Part shown: positions 10,975-19,382 of the stretch, piece after piece
How the letters are laid out: each line of letters opens with the position of its first letter
How positions within the stretch are numbered: position 1 is the first letter of the stretch
NCBI RefSeq assembly: GCF_900107255.1
Contig: NZ_FNPH01000005.1
Span: 399,194-463,193 of the forward strand
Length of the DNA: 64,000 bases
Direction of reading: 5' to 3'
Source of the DNA: Micromonospora pattaloongensis
GTDB taxonomy: Bacteria > Actinomycetota > Actinomycetes > Mycobacteriales > Micromonosporaceae
Made by a program: the position numbers and the translations under genes
Notes under the pieces: generated by a model
Database searches by the model: none
Told to the model about the DNA's origin: nothing
The model's input: the letters and a program-made list of their open reading frames with translations, nothing else

Positions 10975-12030
10975 ATGCCATCCGGTCCGCTCGCCCGCCT
11001 CGGTGTGCCGCTGCCCGTCGTCGTCGCGCCGATGGCCGGTGGCCCGTCCACGCCCGAGCTGGTCGCCGCGGTCGGCGAGGCGGGCGCGCTGGGTTTCCTC
11101 GCCGCGGGTTACCGCAGCGCCGTGCAGCTCGAGGCGCAGATCGCCCGGACCCGCGCGCTCACCGACCGGCCATTCGGGGTCAACGTCTTCGTCCCCGGTT
11201 CGTCGTCGGTCGACGTCGCCGCCCTCGACCGCTACGCGTTGCGGCTCGCGCCGGTCGCGCAGCGGCTCGGCGTCCCGCTCGGCGACGGGCGCTGGGACGA
11301 CGACGGGTACGCCGGCAAGCTGGAGCTGCTGGTCGCGGCGCGGGTGCCGATGGTCGCCTTCACCTTCGGCTGCCCCTCCGCCCAGGACGTGGAGCGGCTG
11401 CACGGGGCCGGCAGCCTCGTCGCGGTGACGGTGACCAGCCCCGCCGAGGCGGTGCAGGCGCAGCGGGTCGGGGCGGACGCGCTGGTGGCGCAGGGCGCCG
11501 AGGCCGGCGGCCACCAGGGCTGCTTCGACGACGATCCGCACACGCCGCTCGGCGGCGCCGCGCGTCCGCTGGCGACGCTGCTCGCCGAACTCGCCCCGAC
11601 CGCGCCGCCGCCGGTGATCGCCGCCGGTGGGCTGATGACCGGCGCGGACATCGCCGGCGCGCTCGCCGCCGGCGCGGTCGCCGGGCAGCTCGGCACCGCG
11701 TTCCTGTGCTGCCCGGAGGCCGGCACCAGCGAGACCCACCGGCGCGCCCTGGCCGACCCGCGCTTCACGGCGACCGCGTTCACCCGGGCGTTCACCGGCC
11801 GCACCGCGCGCGGCCTGGTCAACGACTTCCTGCGCGAGCACACCGCCGACGCCCCGGCGGCGTACCCGTGGGTGCACCATCTGACGCGTCCGCTGCGCGC
11901 CGCCGCGGCCGAGCGGGGCGACGCCGACACGGTGCACCTGTGGACGGGCCAGGGGTGGCGCGACATCCGCCCGTTGCCCGCGGCCGAGCTCGTCGCCACG
12001 CTCGCCGTCGAGCTGGCCGCCGCACGCTGA
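10975..12030 (+). CDS. Nitronate monooxygenase (2-nitropropane dioxygenase family)
   Basis: A 351-residue FMN-dependent TIM-barrel flavoprotein of the class that oxidises alkyl nitronates such as propionate-3-nitronate. Visible motifs are the N-terminal VVVAPMAGG, the flavin/substrate loop GADALVAQGAEAGGHQG, and the phosphate-binding VIAAGGLMTGADIAGALAAG with GQLGTAFLCC. The likely role is detoxification of nitronates in the cytosol. Related paralogues reduce enoyl groups, so the exact substrate is uncertain. It follows the amylase gene by 62 bp but has its own leaderless start. No partner genes suggest a pathway. Confidence 0.85.
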   Translation: MPSGPLARLGVPLPVVVAPMAGGPSTPELVAAVGEAGALGFLAAGYRSAVQLEAQIARTRALTDRPFGVNVFVPGSSSVDVAALDRYALRLAPVAQRLGVPLGDGRWDDDGYAGKLELLVAARVPMVAFTFGCPSAQDVERLHGAGSLVAVTVTSPAEAVQAQRVGADALVAQGAEAGGHQGCFDDDPHTPLGGAARPLATLLAELAPTAPPPVIAAGGLMTGADIAGALAAGAVAGQLGTAFLCCPEAGTSETHRRALADPRFTATAFTRAFTGRTARGLVNDFLREHTADAPAAYPWVHHLTRPLRAAAAERGDADTVHLWTGQGWRDIRPLPAAELVATLAVELAAAR

Positions 12031-12102
12031 TCAGCCGATGTGGTCGGTCCGGTCGGTGTCACGTGGGCCCAGGCTGGGACATTTTTCCAATAGCGCGAGG
12101 AA

Positions 12103-12138
12103 GGCTCCGATATTGTGTGACTTTGTCTGATCGGAGCC
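12103..12138. repeat. Inverted repeat in the leader of the hybrid kinase gene
   Basis: GGCTCCGAT (12103-12111) and ATCGGAGCC (12130-12138) are perfect 9-bp arms with an 18-nt loop, ending 12 nt before the start codon. The right arm contains the only GGAG near the start, so a folded mRNA would hide it. It could instead be a dyad operator. Confidence 0.5.
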
Positions 12139-12150
12139 GATTGGTTCTCC

Positions 12151-14622
12151 ATGACGTTGTCCGTTCCGCCCCTGGTCTCGGGCGGGCCCGTCCGGGCCGG
12201 CCGCGCCCCGGTGCTGCTCGCTGCCGCGGCCGCGGGCCTCACGATCGTGCTCTGGCTGCTCGCCGATCGGCAGCTCGGGTCGGTGCCGGCGTTCCTGCCC
12301 GCGTTCCTGGCCGTGATCTGGGTGCTGGACCTGCTGACCGCACTCCTGCTCTTCAACCAGTTCGCCGCGGGTTCCTCGCCCCGGCTGCTGGCGCTGGCCG
12401 CGGCGTACCTGTGGTCGTCGGCGGTGATCGTGCCGCACGCGATGGTCTTCCCCGGCCTGTTCACCCCGACCGGGTTGTTGAACGCGGTCCCGAGCAGCGC
12501 TCCGTGGTTGTGGACCGCGTGGCACGTCGGATTCCCGCTGCTGATCGGGGTGGCGATGGCGCCGTGGCCGGCGAAGGCGTGGGCCCGGGGCCCCCGGCAC
12601 CGCCCCGTACGGCGCCGGTTCGGCGCGATCGCCGTCGTCGCCGGGCTGGTCCTGGTGAGCGTGGTCGGGGTGACGTGGCTGGTCACCGCGGGCCACCCGC
12701 ACGTACCCGTGATCATCCGTAACGGTGACTACTCGATTCTGACGCGGCAGTTCGGGCCGGCGATCATCGCGGTGAACGCGGCGGCGCTGCTGCTGGCCGC
12801 GACCCGGTTCCGACGCGGCACGGCGCCCGGGCTGGAAGCGTGGGCGTTCGTGGCCGTCGCCGCGTCGTGCGGCGACACGATGCTGACCCTGTTCGCCCGG
12901 TCCCGGTACACGATCGGCTGGTACGGCGCCCGGGTGCTGGCGTTGCTCGCCGCGCTGGTCGTGCTCGCGTCGCTGCTGCGCGAGGTGACCCTGCTGTACC
13001 GGCGGGTCCGCGCCGCCAACGAGGCGATCCTGGTCGCCCGCAACGAGGCGCTCGCGGCCGCGTCGGCGAAGGCGGAGTTCCTGGCCACCATGAGCCACGA
13101 GATCCGCACCCCGATGAACGCCGTGATCGGCATGACCGGCCTGCTGCTGGAGACCGAGCTGACGGCCGCGCAGCGCGAGTACGTCACCACCGTCCGGGAC
13201 AGCGGTGAGGCGCTGCTCGTCATCATTGATGACATTCTCGACTTCTCGAAGATCGATTCCGGCCAGTTGGACCTGGAGGACGCCGCGTTCGACGTGCGCG
13301 AGTGTCTGGAGGGGGCGCTCGCGCTGGTCGCGGTCCCCGCCGCCCGGAAGGGCCTGGAGCTGGTCGGTCGGGTCGAGCGGGGCTGCCCGACGCTGCTGCG
13401 CGGTGACGTGACGCGGTTGCGGCAGATCCTGGTGAACCTGCTCTCGAACGCGGTCAAGTTCACCGAGCGCGGCGAGGTGGTCGCCACCGTCGGCGCGGAG
13501 CGAACCGGCGACGCGGTGCGGCTGCGGGTCGCGGTGCGGGACACCGGCATCGGCATCCCCGCCGATCGGATGGACCGGTTGTTCCGATCCTTCAGTCAGG
13601 TCGACGCGTCGACCACCCGGATGTACGGGGGCACCGGCCTGGGGCTGGCGATCAGCCGCCGGCTCGCCCGGGCGATGGGTGGCGACATCACCGTGCGCAG
13701 CGAAGAGGGGGCGGGCTCGGTCTTCACGCTGACCGCCCTGCTGCGTCCGGCCGTCGAGCGGCCGGAGCCCGCGCCGGCCCCGGAGCCGGCGGCCCCGCCC
13801 ACGCCCCGGACCCCGTCGCTGCGGGTCCTGGTCGCCGAGGACAACGAGGTCAACCATCGGGTCGCGCGGCTGATGTTGTCCCGGCTCGGCCACCGCGTCG
13901 ACGCCGTCGCCAACGGCGCGGAGGCCGTCGAGGCCCTGCACCGCGCGGACTACGACGTCGTGTTCATGGACGTGCAGATGCCGGTCCTCGACGGGCTGGA
14001 GGCCACCCGGCGGATCCGGGCCGAACTGCCCGCCCACCGGCAGCCCCGCATCGTCGCTCTGACCGCGAACGCGCTGCCCGAGCACCGCGCCGCCTGCGCG
14101 GCGGCCGGCATGGACGGTTACCTCGCCAAGCCCGTCCGGGCGCACGAACTCGCCACGGTGCTGGCCCCGCTGCGTCCGCTCGCCCGCGACGCCGCCGACG
14201 ACCGACCGCCGCCGCCGACGGCCGCCGACCCACGAGGGAACGACCCACGCGAGGCCGACCTGCGGGAGCGCCTCGCGGAACTGGGCGACCCGGACGAGGG
14301 GGAGGCCGGACGTGCGCTGCTGGTCAGAATTCTCGGCTCCTTCACGACCCGGGCGCCCGAGGCGCTGGCGCGGCTCGGCGACGCGCTGCGCGACGGTGAC
14401 CCGGTCGCGGTGCGGGAGGGCGCGCACGCGCTCAAGGGCTCGGCCGCCAACCTCGGCGCGACCATCCTGGCCGGGCTGCTCGACGAGCTCGAGCAGCGGG
14501 CCTGCCGCGGAGCGCTGCCGGACCCGGAGCCGACCCTGCGGCGGCTCCACGATGAGCTCGCGCTGCTCACCCCGCTCCTGCACGCGCTCGCCGCCGAACT
14601 GCGCGCACCCGTGGCCCGCTGA
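12151..14622 (+). CDS. MASE4 hybrid histidine kinase with receiver and HPt domains
   Basis: An 823-residue membrane phosphorelay sensor. Residues about 20-290 form a multi-helix MASE4 sensor (FNQFAAGSSPRLLALAAAYL, PHAMVFPGLFTPTGLL). Next come HisKA with ATMSHEIRTPMN (H316) and HATPase with NLLSNAVKFT, DTGIGI and GGTGLGLAI. After a Pro-rich linker there is a receiver (VAEDNEVNHR, phospho-acceptor D607 in FMDVQMP, Lys in LAKPV) and a C-terminal HPt (AHALKGSAANLG, H759). All four phosphotransfer sites are intact, so phosphate can pass His-Asp-His and on to a separate receiver protein. The ligand of MASE4 is unknown. The gene is convergent, 9 bp from the operon that encodes a receiver-only protein, a likely final acceptor. 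The ATG has no close ribosome-binding site except the GGAG buried in the inverted repeat upstream. Confidence 0.9.
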   Translation: MTLSVPPLVSGGPVRAGRAPVLLAAAAAGLTIVLWLLADRQLGSVPAFLPAFLAVIWVLDLLTALLLFNQFAAGSSPRLLALAAAYLWSSAVIVPHAMVFPGLFTPTGLLNAVPSSAPWLWTAWHVGFPLLIGVAMAPWPAKAWARGPRHRPVRRRFGAIAVVAGLVLVSVVGVTWLVTAGHPHVPVIIRNGDYSILTRQFGPAIIAVNAAALLLAATRFRRGTAPGLEAWAFVAVAASCGDTMLTLFARSRYTIGWYGARVLALLAALVVLASLLREVTLLYRRVRAANEAILVARNEALAAASAKAEFLATMSHEIRTPMNAVIGMTGLLLETELTAAQREYVTTVRDSGEALLVIIDDILDFSKIDSGQLDLEDAAFDVRECLEGALALVAVPAARKGLELVGRVERGCPTLLRGDVTRLRQILVNLLSNAVKFTERGEVVATVGAERTGDAVRLRVAVRDTGIGIPADRMDRLFRSFSQVDASTTRMYGGTGLGLAISRRLARAMGGDITVRSEEGAGSVFTLTALLRPAVERPEPAPAPEPAAPPTPRTPSLRVLVAEDNEVNHRVARLMLSRLGHRVDAVANGAEAVEALHRADYDVVFMDVQMPVLDGLEATRRIRAELPAHRQPRIVALTANALPEHRAACAAAGMDGYLAKPVRAHELATVLAPLRPLARDAADDRPPPPTAADPRGNDPREADLRERLAELGDPDEGEAGRALLVRILGSFTTRAPEALARLGDALRDGDPVAVREGAHALKGSAANLGATILAGLLDELEQRACRGALPDPEPTLRRLHDELALLTPLLHALAAELRAPVAR

Positions 14623-14631
14623 GCCGGCGGA

Positions 14632-16080
14632 TCAGTCGGAGGTGGGAGGGCCGCCGAAACCCGTCCGCGTCATGACCCCCCACTCGTGGCGGCGGCGCAG
14701 CAGCGCCGACCAGGCGCCCTGGACCCGCCACACCGCGGTCAGCTGCCGGTATCCCATGTTCTCCAGGATCGACGCGGCGACGGCGGCGGCCAGGTCGCGC
14801 CAGCGCGAGTACCGGTGGAACGTGTACTCCTCCACCGCCAACGCGACGAGATTGATCAGCATCGCGTAGCCGTACGCCACCAGAACGAAGCGCCAGGCGA
14901 ACCCGAAGTCCACCGCGCCGAGCGCGAACCCGAGCGGCACCAGCACGAGGCCGGCGAGCTCGACCAGCGGCGCGAGCAGCTCGAAGACGAGGTAGTAGGG
15001 GAGGGCGACCAGCCCGATCCGCCCGTACCGGGGGTTGCCGATCATCCGCCGGTGCTTGGTCATGATCTCGCTCAGCCCACGGTGCCAGCGCCGCCGCTGG
15101 CTCGCCAGCACCGACCGTGTGCTCGGCGCCTCGGTCCAGGACACCGGCTCGGCCACGAACACGATCCGGTAGTCGCGCCGGGCGCGCCGGAGGTGCTGGT
15201 GCAGGCGGACCACCAGTTCGGCGTCCTCGCCGATGCTGTCCGGGTCCAGGCCGCCGACCTCCAGCAGTACGTCCCGGCGGAACAGCCCGAACGCCCCGGA
15301 GATGACCAGCAGCCCGCTCAACCGGGACCAGCCGGTGCGCCCCAGCAGGAACGCGCGGAGGTACTCGACGACCTGGATGCGGGGCAGCCAGCCGCGCGGC
15401 ATCCGGGTCTCGACGATGCGGCCGGCGACCACGGAGGAGCCGTTCGCGATCCGGACCACGCCACCGGCGGCGACCACCCGCAACGGGTCGTCGACGAACG
15501 GTTTGGCGACCGACAGCAGCGACTGCGGGTCCAGCAGCGAGTCCGCGTCGACCATGCAGACCAACGGGGACCGGGCGGCGTTGATGCCGACGTTGAGCGC
15601 GTCCGCGCGGCCGGAGTTCTCCTTGCGGACCACCACCAGCGGCTCGGGTCGCAGCCGCGGCACGTGCACCGACCGGACGGCGCCGCGGGTGGGCACCGCG
15701 TCGGGGATCACGCGCGGCACCTCCACGAGGTCGAACTCCGCGGCGAGCCGCTCGAACGTCGCGTCGGTGGAGCCGTCGTCGACGACCACCACCTCGAACG
15801 CCGGATACCGCAGCGCGAGCATCGCCTGCACCGACTCGACGATGCCGACCTCTTCGTTGTACGCCGGCACGACCACCGAGATCGCCTGCGTGAGCGGCGA
15901 CCGGTAGGTCTCCTCGAAACCGGCCAGCGGCGCCCGGCGGACGTGCCGCGCGAACTCGACGGTCGCCAGCGCGATGAGGATCAGATAGCTGGTGTTGATC
16001 AACAGGAAGTAGCCGAGAATCACGCCGTCGGTCACCCGCAGCACGTCCCGGACGACGTCGAGAACCCCGTCCGTCGTCAT
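14632..16080 (-). CDS. Membrane glycosyltransferase family 2 (processive, QxxRW type)
   Basis: A 482-residue inner-membrane protein. An N-terminal helix (GVILGYFLLINTSYLILIAL) precedes a cytoplasmic GT-A domain with VVPAYNE, VVVDDGSTD, VDADS (metal-binding DxD), GED (SIGEDAEL, catalytic base) and QRRRWHRG (QxxRW). About four C-terminal helices follow. This is the layout of BcsA, hyaluronan synthase and PgaC, enzymes that polymerise and export a polysaccharide. It has no PilZ domain, so c-di-GMP is not sensed here directly. The sugar is unknown. It is the third gene of a tight operon: its ATG shares one base with the stop of the HEAT-repeat gene. I infer that the receiver and HEAT proteins control it. 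Confidence 0.88.
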   Translation of the reverse strand: MTTDGVLDVVRDVLRVTDGVILGYFLLINTSYLILIALATVEFARHVRRAPLAGFEETYRSPLTQAISVVVPAYNEEVGIVESVQAMLALRYPAFEVVVVDDGSTDATFERLAAEFDLVEVPRVIPDAVPTRGAVRSVHVPRLRPEPLVVVRKENSGRADALNVGINAARSPLVCMVDADSLLDPQSLLSVAKPFVDDPLRVVAAGGVVRIANGSSVVAGRIVETRMPRGWLPRIQVVEYLRAFLLGRTGWSRLSGLLVISGAFGLFRRDVLLEVGGLDPDSIGEDAELVVRLHQHLRRARRDYRIVFVAEPVSWTEAPSTRSVLASQRRRWHRGLSEIMTKHRRMIGNPRYGRIGLVALPYYLVFELLAPLVELAGLVLVPLGFALGAVDFGFAWRFVLVAYGYAMLINLVALAVEEYTFHRYSRWRDLAAAVAASILENMGYRQLTAVWRVQGAWSALLRRRHEWGVMTRTGFGGPPTSD

Positions 16081-17204
16081 CACCGCACCGCCGCGGCCGC
16101 GGCCGCGCCGACGCGTCGGCGCGCCTCCAGCTCGGCGACCGCCAGCGCCTCCCGGGCGTACGCCCCCGCCCGCGCCGTCGCGGTCTCGACCGGCGGGTCG
16201 GACCCGGCCGGTGCGGCGTGGGCCGCGCGCGCCAGCGCCGCCCGCCCGGCGTCGCCCATTCGCAGCAGCGCGTACGCGGCCGCGTGCGCGACGTCGTGGT
16301 CCGGATCGGCCAGCAGCGTGCCGAGCGCGGGGGCGGCCGCCACCGCGCCCAGGTCGCCGAGCGCGCGGGCCGCGGCGGCGCGCAGGGCCGGCGGCTGGGT
16401 CGGCTCGACCGCGGTCAGCAACGGGCCCAGCGACTGCCGGGTGCCGAGCCGTCCCAGCGTGACCGCCGCGCGTGCCCGCACCGCGGGCGACGCGTCGCCG
16501 CTCAGCACCTCGATGACGCGGCCCGCGGCGGTGATGGCGCCGACCAGGCCCAGCACCTCGACGGCGGTGACCCTGACCAGTTCGGCCGGGTGGTCGAGGG
16601 CCCCGACGAGCGCGTCCCGGCCGTCGGCGCCGATCCGCAGCACCGCGTCGGCGACCGCCTGCGGCGGAACCGGCCGCGGCCCGACGAGGCTGGCCAGCAG
16701 CGCGGGCACAGCCGTCGGGTCGGCGATCCGGCCCAGGGCACGGGCCGTCACGGCGCGCACGTCGGGGTCCGGGTCGGCGAGCAGCGCGACCAGCGTCGGC
16801 ACGGCGTCGCGCCGCCGCAGGTTGCCCAGCACCTCGGCGGCGCGGGCCCGCCGCACCGCCCCGGCGCGGCGCGTCTGCCGCAGCGCCCGTTCGCCCGACC
16901 CGCGCTCCTCGAAGACCGAGACCAGCACGGCGCGGGCCTCCCCGCGTACCTTGCCGAGCAGTGCGACGGCGGTGGGCTCGACGGCGCGCCACACGCCGGG
17001 TTCCAGCCTCGCCAGCGTCGTGAAGTTCGCCTGCTCGTCGTCGCCGGCGGCGAGCGCGAGCAGAGCACGACGGGCCGGCGCGGCGAGACGGGCGCGCCGG
17101 GCGTCGCCGATCCGGCGCGCCGCGCGGCCGAAAATGATCACCGCTGCGAGGACGACGGTGACCGCCGTGAGAACCAGCAGGGCGCCGGTGGCGATCCCGA
17201 CCAC
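16080..17204 (-). CDS. Membrane-anchored HEAT-repeat protein
   Basis: A 374-residue protein. One N-terminal transmembrane helix (ATGALLVLTAVTVVLAAVIIF) is followed by a cytoplasmic solenoid of HEAT/PBS-lyase-like repeats. Examples are AAEVLGNLRRRDAVPTLVAL, VTARALGRIADPTAVPALLA, VEVLGLVGAITAAGRVIEVL and ARALGDLGAVAAAPALGTLL. Such solenoids bind proteins and have no catalysis of their own. It lies between a receiver-only regulator (stop one nucleotide before its GTG) and a polysaccharide synthase, so I infer it is the adaptor that links phosphorylation to the synthase. A phycobilin lyase role is very unlikely, as no tetrapyrrole pathway is present here. Confidence 0.8.
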   Translation of the reverse strand: MVGIATGALLVLTAVTVVLAAVIIFGRAARRIGDARRARLAAPARRALLALAAGDDEQANFTTLARLEPGVWRAVEPTAVALLGKVRGEARAVLVSVFEERGSGERALRQTRRAGAVRRARAAEVLGNLRRRDAVPTLVALLADPDPDVRAVTARALGRIADPTAVPALLASLVGPRPVPPQAVADAVLRIGADGRDALVGALDHPAELVRVTAVEVLGLVGAITAAGRVIEVLSGDASPAVRARAAVTLGRLGTRQSLGPLLTAVEPTQPPALRAAAARALGDLGAVAAAPALGTLLADPDHDVAHAAAYALLRMGDAGRAALARAAHAAPAGSDPPVETATARAGAYAREALAVAELEARRRVGAAAAAAVR

Positions 17205-17205
17205 G

Positions 17206-17580
17206 TCACGCCCGCGTCCGGGCGAGCACCGCCTCGACGCGCCTGACCAGCTCGCGCGGGCTGAACGGCTTGATGACGTAGTCGACCGCGCCCGCGCCGA
17301 AGCCGACCTCCACGTCGCCCTCCTGGGCGCGCGCGGTCAGCAGGATCACCGGCAGCGTGGCGGTGGCGGGGTTGGCGTACAGCTCGCGGCAGACGTCCAC
17401 GCCGGACATTCCCGGCATCATCACGTCGAGTACCGCGAGGTCGGGCGGGTTCTCGCGGGCCGCGGAGAGCGCGGCGAGTCCGTTGTCGACGGCGCGCACG
17501 TCGTACCCGGCCTGCTCGAGCTTGAAGGCGACGAGGTCCCGGATGTCCGGATCGTCGTCGGCGATCAAGATCGCTGTCAT
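17206..17580 (-). CDS. Single-domain response regulator (receiver only)
   Basis: A 124-residue CheY/Spo0F-like receiver. It has the acidic pocket ADDD (D8-D10), phospho-acceptor D52 in AVLDVMMPG, the switch Thr in LLTAR and the conserved Lys in YVIKPFS. There is no DNA-binding or enzymatic output domain, so it must act by protein contact. GGGGGG lies about 5 nt before the ATG. It is the first gene of the operon with the HEAT-repeat protein and glycosyltransferase, and no kinase is in the operon. The hybrid kinase with an HPt domain encoded next door on the other strand is the natural donor (inference). Confidence 0.9.
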   Translation of the reverse strand: MTAILIADDDPDIRDLVAFKLEQAGYDVRAVDNGLAALSAARENPPDLAVLDVMMPGMSGVDVCRELYANPATATLPVILLTARAQEGDVEVGFGAGAVDYVIKPFSPRELVRRVEAVLARTRA

Positions 17581-17634
17581 ATGTCCCCCCGTCGGCACCG
17601 ATCGACCACACGCCAATCGGTCCGATTTAGGAGC

Positions 17635-17640
17635 ATCGTA
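17635..17640 (-). promoter_or_regulatory. Candidate -10 for the receiver/HEAT/glycosyltransferase operon
   Basis: TACGAT on the minus strand, about 55 nt before the start codon. No convincing -35 was found, so this is tentative. Confidence 0.3.
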
Positions 17641-17731
17641 GGGGAATCTGCCCGTTAGCCTGGGTAGGCGGGAACCGCGACACGCGCTGAACCGCTGCCC
17701 CAGCCGGCCCCCCCTCACACCGCCCGGTCGC

Positions 17732-17780
17732 GGTCGATCAAGGGGCCGGCGGTCCGCTCCTGTCGACCCCTTGATCAACC
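17732..17780. repeat. GATCAAGGGG hairpin after the aminopeptidase gene (copy 1)
   Basis: Arms 17732-17745 and 17767-17780 match at 13 of 14 positions (GATCAAGGGG / CCCCTTGATC core). The first 18 nt from GATC, GATCAAGGGGCCGGCGGT, recur exactly at 31629-31689. It is placed as a terminator for the minus-strand aminopeptidase gene. Confidence 0.65.
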
Positions 17781-17786
17781 CGGAGG

Positions 17787-19262
17787 TCAGCCGGGGAGGC
17801 GGGGGCCGGCCTCGCGTTGGGCCGCCAGCCACTCCTCCACCTCGACCGCGCGCCGCGGGAGGCCGGCCGACAGATTGACCGCGCCGGCCGGGGTGACCAG
17901 CACGTCGTCCTCGATCCGGATGCCGATGCCACGCAGCTCCTCGGGCACCAGGTCGTCCTCGGGCTGGAAGTAGAGCCCCGGCTCCACGGTCAGCACGTAC
18001 CCCTCGCCGAGCTCGCCGTCGCGGTAGCGCTCCGCGCGGGCGCGCGCGCAGTCGTGCACGTCGATGCCGAGCATGTGCCCGAAGCCGTGCAGCGTCCAGC
18101 GCCGATAGACGGTCGACTCCTTCTCCATTGCCTCGTCGACGCTGACCGGCAGGATGCCCAGCTCGGCCAGGCCCTCGGCGAGCACCCGCATGCAGGTCCG
18201 GTGCACGTCGGAGAACTTCACGCCCGGCTTGATGAACTCCATGCCGGCCTGCTGCGCCGCGTAGACGATGTCGTAGACCTGCCGCTGCAGCGGGGTGAAG
18301 GTGCCGGAGACCGGCACGGTGCGGGTGACATCGGCGGTGTAGAGATGCCGGTTCTCCACACCCATGTCCATCAGCAGCAGCTCGCCCGGCGTGGTCGCGC
18401 CGGTGTTGCGCACCCAGTGCAGGATCGTCGCGTGCGGGCCGGCGCCCACGATCGAGCCGTAGCCGACGTCGTTGCCGTCGTGCCGGGCGCGCAGCCCGAA
18501 GACCCCCTCCAGCAGCCGCTCCGACACCGAGCGGTCGGCCGGCAGCACCCGCGCCACGTCCTCGAAGCCGCGCACCGTCGCGTCGATCGCGTCCTGCAGC
18601 TGCGCCAGCTCCCACTCGTCCTTGACGAGCTTCAGCTCCGCGATCGTCGCGGCCAGCTCCCGGTCGCGAGCGCCCGCCCCGTCGGCGTCGTACGGCCGGA
18701 CCGCCGCGTCGACGCACGCGTCGTGACCGCGCAGCACGCGGGTCCGGCGCGGCGCGCAGTCGGCCAGCGCCGCCGGCAGGTCGCTCAGCGGGGCGGTCTC
18801 CACGGCCAGCTCGGCCGCCTTCTCCTCCAGGGCCAGCCGGCGGCCCACCCACAGCTCGCCGTCGCGGCTGCGGAAGAACTCGTCGTTCTCCCGCGACGAG
18901 CGGGGCCGGGTGTAGAGGACGGCGTCGTGGCCGTCGCCGTTGGGGCGCATCACGAGGACGCCGTCGGGGTCGTGGTCGCCGGTGAGGTAGACGAAGTCGC
19001 TGCCCGGGCGGAACGGGTAGTAGGTGTCGTTCGCGCGCACCTTCTCCGTGCCCGTCGGGATCACCAGCGTCTGCCCACCGAAGGCGGCGGAGAGCGCGGC
19101 GCGCCGCTTCGCGTAGTTGGGCACCTCGGCGCGGGGCGTCACCGTCAGGTCGTCGTTGCGCCAGCCGCTCCGCATGAACTGCAGGAACTTCTCCGGAAAG
19201 TCCGGATCATGCGACTCCGTGCGCGCCTGCCCGGCCGTGCCCTCGGTCCGCTCCTCGCCCAT
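17787..19262 (-). CDS. pepP: Xaa-Pro aminopeptidase (M24B)
   Basis: A 491-residue cytosolic metallopeptidase that removes the N-terminal residue before proline. The N-terminal AMP_N domain (PNYAKRRAALSAAFGG, YPFRPGSDFVYLTGDHDP) precedes a pita-bread catalytic domain. Metal ligands are visible as DMGVENRHLYTADVTRT (two Asp), HGFGHMLGIDVHD (His), TVEPGLYF (Glu) and IRIEDDVLVT (Glu). The size fits bacterial PepP with a slightly longer N-terminus. GGAAGG lies 7 nt before the ATG. The gene is divergent from asnB, with 120 bp between the starts. No operon partner is seen; a housekeeping role in peptide turnover is likely. Confidence 0.93.
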   Translation of the reverse strand: MGEERTEGTAGQARTESHDPDFPEKFLQFMRSGWRNDDLTVTPRAEVPNYAKRRAALSAAFGGQTLVIPTGTEKVRANDTYYPFRPGSDFVYLTGDHDPDGVLVMRPNGDGHDAVLYTRPRSSRENDEFFRSRDGELWVGRRLALEEKAAELAVETAPLSDLPAALADCAPRRTRVLRGHDACVDAAVRPYDADGAGARDRELAATIAELKLVKDEWELAQLQDAIDATVRGFEDVARVLPADRSVSERLLEGVFGLRARHDGNDVGYGSIVGAGPHATILHWVRNTGATTPGELLLMDMGVENRHLYTADVTRTVPVSGTFTPLQRQVYDIVYAAQQAGMEFIKPGVKFSDVHRTCMRVLAEGLAELGILPVSVDEAMEKESTVYRRWTLHGFGHMLGIDVHDCARARAERYRDGELGEGYVLTVEPGLYFQPEDDLVPEELRGIGIRIEDDVLVTPAGAVNLSAGLPRRAVEVEEWLAAQREAGPRLPG

Positions 19263-19382
19263 GCCGCCGCCTTCCGTCCGGTTTCCCGCCCCCGAACCGT
19301 ACCGCGCGGGCGCGGAGCCGGTCGCGGGGTGCCCGCAGCGGTGCCGGCGGACGCGCGGGCCGCGCGTGGAAAGATGTCTGCC

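Noticed and set aside
16080..17204. HEAT-repeat protein as a phycobilin lyase
   Set aside because: PBS-lyase HEAT-like repeats occur in many adaptor proteins; there are no phycobiliproteins in this lineage.
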